A stretch of DNA of 20,515 nt from Pavlovales sp. CCMP2436 (lineage: Eukaryota > Haptophyta > Pavlovophyceae > Pavlovales). Where the stretch lies: the NCBI GenBank assembly GCA_026770615.1, contig MU631401.1, positions 268,252-288,766 of the forward strand, read 5' to 3'. The position numbers and the translations under genes are program-made. Positions within the stretch are counted from its first letter, which is position 1. Each line of letters opens with the position of its first letter. The notes under the pieces were generated by a model. That model was not told the DNA's origin. It worked only from the letters and a program-made list of their open reading frames with translations, and did no database searches. Positions 12,995-20,515 of this stretch are shown here, piece after piece.

Positions 12995-15900
12995 TCAATT
13001 GGCATTCCCACCGATGAAGAGACCGCGCATGCTTCCAAGGCACGATGCAATGGCGCGCGCGAAAAAGCTGTTGAAGATCTCGTGGACAACGGCGCCCCAG
13101 ACCTCGTTCTCCGAGATGGCCTCCATCACCGCCGGGATCAACTGCGCCACAACGATCATGATCGGCTCTTCGACTGCGAAGGTCTGGGAGAGCGCGATGC
13201 TCCACGACGACACGAGCCGACTGAGCTTGGCGTTGGCAAACTGCCTCCCGTAGACGACGATGAGCAGCAGGAAGGTGCCGTAGAGCCCGAGCATCGCCAC
13301 CCAGGCGAGGACCCGCTTGGTGCGCCGCGACGGGGTGTACCGCCTCCAAAACTCCGCGCGGCGCAGGCGCACGCTCTCCGCCTTTTTGTGCTCGCGGAAC
13401 CACTTCTCAATCTCGTCGAAGCTCGCCTTGCCGCTGCCGTCCTGGTCGAGGCGCCTGAAGATGGCAGCCAGCTGGCGCACGTCCACCTCCTCACCGAGTC
13501 GCTCGAGCAGTACTCCGAGTTCGAAGAGGTCGAGCGAGCCCGAGTCGTCCACATCGAGCTCTGCGAGCAGCTTGTGCAGGTTGGCGACAATCCGCTCCTC
13601 CTCCGTGCGGCGCGCGCGCGCCGAGAGCGGCACGTGGGGAGTTGCCACCGGGCTCGACGAGTCCCTGACCGAGCTGCTGTAGTTGACTTTACGCTCGGGC
13701 GTGCGGGTCTCGATCGGCAGCGGTCTTGGTCCACCCTTCAAGGACGCGCGCACGGACACGCCGGGCTTCACGTCCTCCAGCGGCGTGGGCCGGGGGCGCC
13801 GCCCGGGGCTGCCGTCCTTGTTGGGGGGGTGGCCGGCGATCGGCGAACCCTCAATGGACTCACACGTGACGTCAGGCGGCCACATAACGCCACGCGCGGG
13901 CGTGCCAGGCTTGGCCTCCTCCAGCGGCGTGGGCCGGGAGCGCCACCCGCGGCTGCCGTCTTTATTGGGGGGCTGGCCGGCGGGCGGCGAGGGCGGCGGC
14001 GAGGGCGCGGGGTGCGACGCGTCGAAATCGTCGAACCAGAGCTTGCCTTCCAACTTGTCGCGCCGCTTCTCGCCCTCGTCCTCGGAAGAGCCCTCAGAGG
14101 TATTGTCGGAAGAGGCAGCGTACTGCGGCGCGATGACGCGCGTGCGCAGCCCAGGTTCCAGCGGCGAGCGCTTGCGAATGGGCGGACCTGTGCGCGGCGC
14201 GAGCGGCGGCACGCGCGTGCGGTTGACCCACAGGCTCTCCTCGTCAGCGCCCTTCCCGAAGTTGGGGAGCACCCTCGCCCTGCTCGGGGAAGGCGAATTC
14301 TCCGATGAAGTGTGGGGCGAGACCGGCAAGCTCAACAAGAGCATATCCTTCGCAGGGGCCGCGTCGGCCACCGACACGGGAGGCGGCGGCGGCAGGTCGG
14401 CCATCGTGAACGCCGCCTCTGCCTCAGGCGGCGGCAGCGGCCTCGGCGAGGCAGCGGCCGGCGAGGAGTGCCAGCGCATAGGCGTAATGTGCACGTCGGC
14501 GTGCAGAGTGCCCGCCTGCGCGTAGCGCCTGGAGGGCGACCGGAAGAGGCCAAGCGGGCTTGCACCCTCCTCGATGCGCGGGGAAAGCGGGTTGTCCGCG
14601 GGAGGTGTGACTGGCGTGACTGGTGTGAGACCGTGCTGCCTGCGCGTGGGTGACATCGTGTTGGCACGCTGCCTGCGCGAGGGTGAGCTCAGCCGCGGGA
14701 ACGAGCGCGGTGTGCGCGGCGTGCGCGGCGTGCCGCCGTTCTCGCGCCTGCGCAACGCAAGTGCCGCCTTCCAAAGCGGCACCGGGCGTCCGTCTTCGCT
14801 GCTGCGGATGCCCACGCCCGAGTTCTGTGCGCGCTGCACGTTCACCCAGTTGCCGCCGGCGCGCTTGCGCGGCGAGGGCGAGCGCAGCGTGGAGAGGACC
14901 TTCAGTCCCTTGAAGAACTTGTCGAGGATGAGCGGCTGCTCAGCGCGAGTCAGCGCGAATGCAAGCTTGAACGCGGCCAACGCGGGTGCGCTGTTAAGTC
15001 CACCAGACAGGGAGAGAGATGGGAGGGCCGTCTTAGTGATTAGTGGGAAGCTGCAAAGTAGTGTACACAGACAGTGTGGGGGGCATACCTGATGCCGGCA
15101 GTTATCGCCGCGTAAATCACAACTTGAAGAAGATGCACGTCGCCATCGTCTGGCGCTTCGGAGTAGAAGAGACAGCAAATCACAATCTGCAGCGCCAGCG
15201 TGTTGAACAAGATCTGCATTGATAATAATTGTAATCGTTAGAACAAAAATAAGGATATAATGAGAATGATATACTAGTTATAATAATACTAATTTTATTG
15301 CTATTATCGTTATTGTTATCATTCTTATTAGTGGCACCTGCACGTGCTCGACGCGCAGCGAGGTTGTGCCGTCCGCCCACCACAGCGCCAGCAGCGTGTG
15401 CTCCGTCGTCATCGCGATGCCAATCTGCCGGACGAACTTGGTCAGGCGGTGTTCGGTGGTCTTGGCCGCCTCGACCGCCTCCGCGTCCGCTGCGTGCATC
15501 GCCTTCACGCGCGCATCCATCCTGCGCTGAAGGTGCCCTCTCGTGTGTCGCGCGATCCTCGTGACAGCGGCGGTGCGCGCGTTGCGTGTGGCTACGTCCA
15601 GCCGGTCGAGCTTCCTCTCCACCGTGTTCGCCACCTGCTCGATCTGATCGCCGACCGAGACGCGGCTCTTGCCGAGCGACACGCGGCGCTTGTCTCCTGC
15701 CGCCAGAGCATGACCTGGGCTCACCTTGCGGACGCGGTTGGCCAGGGAGAAGCGGCGCGGGCCTGCGACGGAGCCCCCGGTAGGGGTTCTACCGGCGACC
15801 AGGGCGGCAGGCAAGCGGAGGCCAGGAACCTTGGGTTGAATATTGCCCGGAGGCGGTTGTGTGTCGGCGGTGTACGGCGGCGGGAGCGTGCCCTTGGCCT

Positions 15901-18900
15901 TGGCCTTGTCCTTCATCGCAATTTGCACGCGTAGCACGGCGATGGCGCGGGCGTGCTCGGCGCGGGTGGACCCCACACTTTCGTTCGCGGTCGCCGGCGA
16001 GCCAACCAGCTCCCGCCGCACCGGGCTCCGAGGGACCGTCCTCGCGGCGCCGCGCGCAAACTTGGACTGCTTGCTCTTGCCCGCGCTCAATTTGTCGGAA
16101 GCGAGGACGGCCTCGGGGCTCTCGGGCGCGATGGTGGCCTTGTGCAGCGCGTGCCTGCGCCCGCGCCGGTCGAAAACAAAGGCGATAAAGAGGAAGAGCA
16201 AGTCCCCTCCAAGCAAGCCGAAGATCAGCCCGTAGATCCACGGGTTGTCCGTGATCTCTGGCGAGGCGAGCGCGGCAAAGTCTTCGGTGCCAACGGTGTT
16301 GAATGTGACTCCTCCCACCTCGGCCGCGAGCTCCTCGGCACTCGTCGGCAGGTAGATCGCGGCAAAGTCGGTCAAGTGCCTGCAGGCGCACCCCACCGTC
16401 CCGTTGCCCAGCGAGGCGGCGGCGGCGGCCGACTGCGAGATGCCGGCCGCGACAGCCTCGGCGGCCGAGTAGACAGTCGTGCACCCGTCGGTGGCCCACG
16501 CGAGGTCGACCTCGTCCCAGAAGCTGCACTCGGCGCGCAGTGTGCAGCCGTCGCCGAGCCAGGGCGCCGCGCACAGACAGCCGCCGCGAACGCACGTGCC
16601 GCGGCCGCTGCAGCCGCCATACTCGATGCACGTGCCCGACGCGCCGGCGGGGCCGACGGTGGAGCTGGGCAACGCGTAGGGCAGCGCGATCAGCACGGGC
16701 GTCGCGAGGCCGCTCACGTTGACGGCGGACGAGGTCAAGCCGTCAGCATCGACCAGCGCGAGGTCGATTGAGACGGTGGAGGTCGCGACCGAGCCGCTCA
16801 GCGAGGTAGAGGTGGCTGAGGTGGTGTTGGTGACGTTGCCATCGACGAGCACGACGGAGTTGCCCGCGGCCAGGGCGGCGGCGGCGGCGACGAGCGCGGC
16901 CTCGGAGAAGTGGATGTCGTGGTTGAAGACCACAATGCGCACCTCGAGTCCGCCCGTGCCGCCCACTGCGGCAGCCGCGCGGCCGAGCTGCACGCTGCCC
17001 GCCGAGCGACCCGGCGCGTCGAGCACCGCGTCCTCAAGGTCGGTGGAGGCAGACCGCTGCGCGCTCACGCTCACCGTCGCGGACTCGACGAGGAGCGGCG
17101 CCTCGCCCACCACGGAGCCGACGAGCATCCCCGACGAGAGCGCGCGCGCCGCGTCGGAGATGAGCTTGTCGCGCTCGGCGCGCGCCTCGTCGTCGAGCTG
17201 CTCGCCTTTGTCCGAGAGGACCGTCGTGAAGGAGCGCGTGAGATGGAGGGACGAGCTCGCGTCGATCCCCGTACTCAAAGTGGAACTGGCCAGGCGTTTC
17301 ACATACTCGGCGCCGAGCAACTGCGCCACCTTGTCAAGCTGGCCTGGCATATCGAGCACGGCCGCGACGCTCTCTGACCATATGCGCAACGAGTCGAGGG
17401 TAGGCACGTCGCCTTCTTGCGCCGCTTCGAGCTGTTCGAGCATCCGCTCGCGCGCGCCCTGCGCGAGCTCGATCGTCAGCCCGCACCCAAAAGCGCTCGT
17501 TGCGTTGGCGTCGGTGGCGTTTGGCGTCGCGGAGGTGTTGACCGCGCACGGCCGGTCGACGGCGACGGTGAGCTCGGCGGAGAGGGAGCGGACGAGCTGG
17601 TGCACCGTGTCCGACTCGCCCACGGCGGCGGCCAGGCTGATCCGCTCGATGACCGAGGCGAGCTTCGGCTCGTCGAGGGCGAGGCTGGCTACAGTGCAAC
17701 GGCCGACAGCCTCGGCGAGCGTGGCGGCGGAGTACTGGTCGGCGACGCGCACGGAGAAATCCCAGATGCCCGCGGGGAGGAAAGCGTCTAGGCTAGCGGT
17801 CAGCCGTAGCTCGCCGAGCAGCTCCGTTTGTTCAGAGCGCGACTCGAAAGAGTAGCGCAGGGGCAGGTCGTCCGCGTCGTCATCGGTCCAGCCGTCGGCG
17901 GTGAGTGTGAAGACCGTGCTCATCGACACGCCCGACGTGGGCGCATAGACGACATCGCCGCCGTACGGCGGACGATTGAGGGGGACGCACAGGCGCACCA
18001 CTTCGGCGCCCACGCCCGCGAACGGGGCGCTCACGCTCAGCTCGAAGGCGTACGCGGCGCCGGGCACCATTGCGCCGGGGAGCAGCACAAAGTTGGCTCG
18101 GTCGGGGCCCGTCGAGCTGACGAGCGGGTCGAAGAGGTTGAGCTGGCGCACGTACACCGCGGTGGCGGAATTGGACTGGTCAAGCTCGTACGCTGTCCAC
18201 ACGTACTGCGAGAAAGTAGTAAGAATAAGAAAGAGTAAGTAAGAAATTGTAAGTAAGAAAGAATAAGTAAAGTAAGATATTAGTCTTTCTCTTTAACTCT
18301 ATCTTTACCTGCCACGGCAGCAAGCTGGCGCTCAGGCCGCGCGCGATCACGTCGGCCACCGACTTGGCCAGTCCGGCGGCCACGAGCGCGGCGGCTGCCG
18401 CCGCTGAGTCATCGATGGTGACGGAGAGTGCGCGCAGCACCAGCCTCTCGTCAGCGCTCGGCTTGCCGTTCGGCAGTGGCTCGAGCGTCACGCGCGGCAC
18501 GGGCGTGGCCACGGCGGTCAGCTTGACGCTCATGCTGGCGCCGCGCCCATCGGCCGAGGAGACGGCCACGCTCACGAGGTACACGCCCGCAGACAGCCAG
18601 GCCGCGGGCAGCGTCAGCAGCGCCGCCCCGCCCTGGCCCGCCGGCAGTGCCACGGCCTCGAGCTCGACGGCGGCTGCGCTGCTACTGCTGACGATGCGCG
18701 AGACGGACCAGGCAAAGCCGAGCGCCACGACCGTCCCCGGCGGCAGCGTGGACGGGTCGACTGAGGCGCTCGCATCGAGCGCCAGCGGCACGCTCAACTG
18801 CACGCGCCGGTCGCCGCCGCCGATGCGCGCGATGAGGGCCTCGTAGCGCACAAACACCGCCACCGACGCCTCGGCGTACGCAGTCGGCGTGCCGCGCATT

Positions 18901-20515
18901 GCAGCGCGCACGGTGATGGCGTAGCTACGGCCGGCGTACAGCGCGCCCGCCGGGAGCGTCAGCCGCGAGGTCGAGCTCAGCAGCGAGGTGTAGGACGAGA
19001 CGGCCCACGAGAAGTCGATGGCAACAGTATCCGCCCAGCACGAGGCGATAGTCGCGTACGATGCGAGCGCGAGCGCCTCGGACGAGCGCACGGAGCGCTG
19101 CAGCGGACCCTCGATCGTGACGATCGGCGAGGGCCCGCGCCCGCTGCGCACCACCTCAAGGCGCGCTTGCTCGGAGGCAAAGCCCAGGAAGGAGCGCACG
19201 CGCAGGTTAAAGACGTACCGCTCGAGCCCGCCGCTGCCGTTGGCAAGCAGCGCCGAGGCGATCGTGACGATCGACTGGGTTGCAGGCAGCACCGCAAGCA
19301 CCGCCGCGATCGCCGCCGCGTTGGTCGTGTTGACCGCGACGACCGACCACTCGTACGTTGGCCGTACAATGCCTCCCAGACTCGAGGCGCTCCCGTCGAG
19401 TACGATTGTCGTGGACGGGCAGTCGGAGATCTCAGCCGGCCCGGCGAGCAGGGCGGTGGGCGTCGGGCACACGGACGCACCGCAAGGCGAGCTGGTGCTG
19501 AGCGTGCGCTCGAGGCCGACCGAGCAGGCGTCGGAAGCGGAGCACACGTGCCCGTACGGCGCGAGCACGTTGTCCTTCACGCGCACGAGCGCGCCGGGCG
19601 CAAGAGCCGTCTTCGTGTTTAGATTGACCACGAGGGTTTGATCGTCGCTCCAGAAGCATGTGGGTGCCACCACCGCGCTGCCGCGCACGAGCACGACCGT
19701 CTCGGCGTGCAGCACCGCCGCGCACGAGCTGATACCAGAGGCCATGCCCGCGCGGTTGGTGCGCTGCCGCACGTCGAAGCGGAGCATGAGCCGCGTTGCG
19801 GTGGCGTCGAGCTCGACGGTGCGCAGCCGCGGCGCAAAGGGCGAGCGCGGCGGTGGCGGCGGCGAGGAGGGCGGCGAGGGCGGCGGCGGAGGAGACGGCG
19901 GCGGCGAGGGCGGCGGCGGCGAGGGCGGCGGCAAGGGCGGCGGCGACGGCGGCGATGGCGGCGGGAATGGCACGAAACGCGGCGGCGGCGGCGGCAAGGG
20001 CGGCGGCGGTCTCGGCGGCGGTGGGCTTGGAGGCGGCCTCGGCGGCGGCGGGCTCGGTGGCGGATGGGGCGGCGGGCTAGGCGGCAGGCCAGAAACGTCT
20101 TGTACGACGAGCATCACGGCACTCACTTCAACACCAGCGGAGCTCAGACTTGCGCCGATCAGCTGCAGGACGTCGGGTTTGCTGAGCCCGTCATGGATCT
20201 CGTACGCGTCCAGCCCGCCTTGCGCAGTGTCGCCGATCACGAAAAAGTTGACCACTGCACTACCCGCCTCGACTCCCTCAACGACCACGCTTGCGAGGCG
20301 CACGCCCACGACGTCGGCGACAGCGGTGCGCACGCTCTCGAGCAGCGCGTTGGTGACGGCCTCGGTCTCCACGTCGAGCGTGAGCGAGGCTCCGACACGC
20401 AGCGAGGTCATATCGACGGGTGGCGGCGGCAAGGGCGGCGGGGAGGGCGGTGGGGTCGGCGGCAGGCTCGGCGGTGGACTGGGCGGCGGAGATGGTGGCG
20501 GAGATGGCGGCGGAG
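12995..20515 (-). CDS. Polycystin-1-like membrane protein with GPS and EF-hands, spliced, 5' end outside window
   Basis: Minus-strand exons are at least 20515-18309, 18205-15338, 15213-15089 and 14990-12995, joined by introns of 103, 124 and 98 bp with matching phases. The order of parts is: Pro/Ser tract still open at the window edge; about 100-residue alpha/beta module (20110-20420); second Pro tract (19850-20095); cadherin/PKD- and REJ-like ectodomain (DCPSTTIVLDGSASS, YEWSV); EGF-like CIEYGGCSGRGTCVRGGCLC; GPS motif with FWD, W, GC and GCACRHLTDFA (16345-16560), carrying the HL-T autoproteolysis site. A first helix (IYGLIFGLLGGDLLFLFIAF) and basic loop follow. Next come EHTLLALWW and ILFNTLALQIVICCLFYSEA with VVIYAAITAGISAPALAAF, as in PKD1-type helices. 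A roughly 400-residue Pro/Ser loop with two EF-hands precedes RVLAWVAMLGLYGTFLLLIV-VYGRQF. The protein stops soon after, so the polycystin pore region is absent. Likely role: surface mechanosensory or adhesion receptor; inferred. Confidence 0.8.
13393..13584 (-). other. Pair of EF-hands in the polycystin-like protein
   Basis: Loop 1 is DVDDSGSLDLFE and loop 2 is DQDGSGKASFDE. Both have acidic residues at positions 1, 3 and 12 and Gly at 6, so both should bind calcium. They sit in the predicted intracellular loop just before the last helices. Confidence 0.85.
13765..13982 (-). repeat. Duplicated coding segment in the cytoplasmic linker
   Basis: A segment of about 73 bp at 13765-13837 recurs at 13909-13982, 144 bp away and about 85-90 percent alike. 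It codes GHPPNKDGSPGRRPRPTPLE and GQPPNKDGSRGWRSRPTPLE, followed by (E/D)(A/V)KPG. Confidence 0.75.
14991..15088 (-). other. 98-bp intron of the polycystin-like gene
   Basis: Donor CAG|GTATGC and acceptor TTAACAG|CGCACC after a long pyrimidine tract. Splicing rebuilds AGC and gives the unbroken helix ITAGISAPALAAFKLAFAL. An earlier acceptor (TTTGCAG at 15052) is also in phase but would need a 37-nt intron. Confidence 0.65.
15214..15337 (-). other. 124-bp AT-rich intron of the polycystin-like gene
   Basis: Donor GTGCAG|GTGCCA and acceptor ATGCAG|ATCTTG, phase 0. Composition is almost all A and T, in sharp contrast to the exons. Confidence 0.75.
18206..18308 (-). other. 103-bp pyrimidine-rich intron of the polycystin-like gene
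   Basis: Donor TGGCAG|GTAAAG and acceptor TCTCGCAG|TACGTG, phase 0. The intron is a run of TTACTTAC/TTCTTAC-like repeats. Confidence 0.85.
19850..20093 (-). repeat. Pro/Ser-rich coding tract (PPPSPPP type)
   Basis: GGCGGCGGC-rich DNA codes about 80 residues of PPSPPPPRPPPSPPP on the minus strand, interrupted by RFVPFPPP. A second tract begins at about 20415 and continues past the window edge. These resemble the hydroxyproline-rich spacers of algal surface proteins. Opposite-strand Ala/Arg frames here are shadows. Confidence 0.85.

Noticed and set aside
13082..14308. 408-residue plus-strand frame
   Set aside because: Arg/Ala-rich antisense shadow of the polycystin-like exon that encodes EF-hands and membrane helices.
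15052..15088. 37-nt intron in the polycystin-like gene
   Set aside because: In phase, but much shorter than the neighbouring introns; the 98-bp alternative has a pyrimidine tract and gives a better helix.
16719..17855. 378-residue plus-strand Ser/Ala/Thr-rich frame
   Set aside because: Antisense of the GPS-containing exon; no motif of its own.
19796..20080. Ala/Arg-rich plus-strand frame
   Set aside because: Antisense of the polyproline tract.

Overview
This window looks like nuclear DNA from a GC-rich eukaryotic alga. The evidence is: spliced genes with GT-AG introns, long Pro/Ser tracts of the PPPSPPP kind, a polycystin-1-like protein with REJ-like, EGF and GPS modules, flagellar-type MORN and STPGR proteins, and simple-sequence-rich introns. 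A haptophyte or another secondary alga fits best, but that is inference. No tRNA, rRNA, bacterial operon or CRISPR array was seen.

Layout. 1-114 (minus) is the first exon of a secreted protein that runs off the left edge. About 415-1986 (minus) is a CXXC zinc-finger gene whose DNA-binding finger is split exactly by a 597-bp intron packed with TG runs and a G22 tract. About 2.5-6.2 kb is a transposon-rich, lower-GC block. In it a minus-strand gene for a repetitive protein (23-residue units around MQYEPIPPTDSIAQ) has been broken by at least two identifiable insertions: a 992-bp element with 305/344-bp terminal inverted repeats and a 9-bp target duplication (Mutator-like, possibly a Pack-MULE), and a 442-bp MITE-like element with a strong internal hairpin. 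A third 430-bp block is unclassified. Removing either identified element together with one target copy rejoins the reading frame.

6280-8342 holds a divergent pair, a MORN/Cys-His protein (minus) and an STPGR/SHIPPO-repeat protein (plus). Both are of kinds usually tied to flagella or cortical cytoskeleton. Their 5' ends overlap a duplicated 29-bp sequence. 8343-9887 has no convincing gene but holds a 166-bp Tc1/mariner-like MITE and a 187-bp tandem duplication of a repeat that also occurs at 1.0 and 6.3 kb.

9888-12049 (minus) is an ARM-repeat plus BTB/BACK protein with one proposed 198-bp intron and a 14-bp quasi-palindromic insertion that shifts the frame at the BTB/BACK boundary. 12050-12994 has only weak ORFs and two strong hairpins. 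12995 to the right edge (minus) is one large gene, not three. At least four exons joined by introns of 103, 124 and 98 bp encode a polycystin-1-like membrane protein (Pro-rich and REJ-like ectodomain, EGF, GPS, membrane helices, an inserted Pro/Ser-rich loop with two EF-hands, further helices). Its 5' end lies beyond the window.
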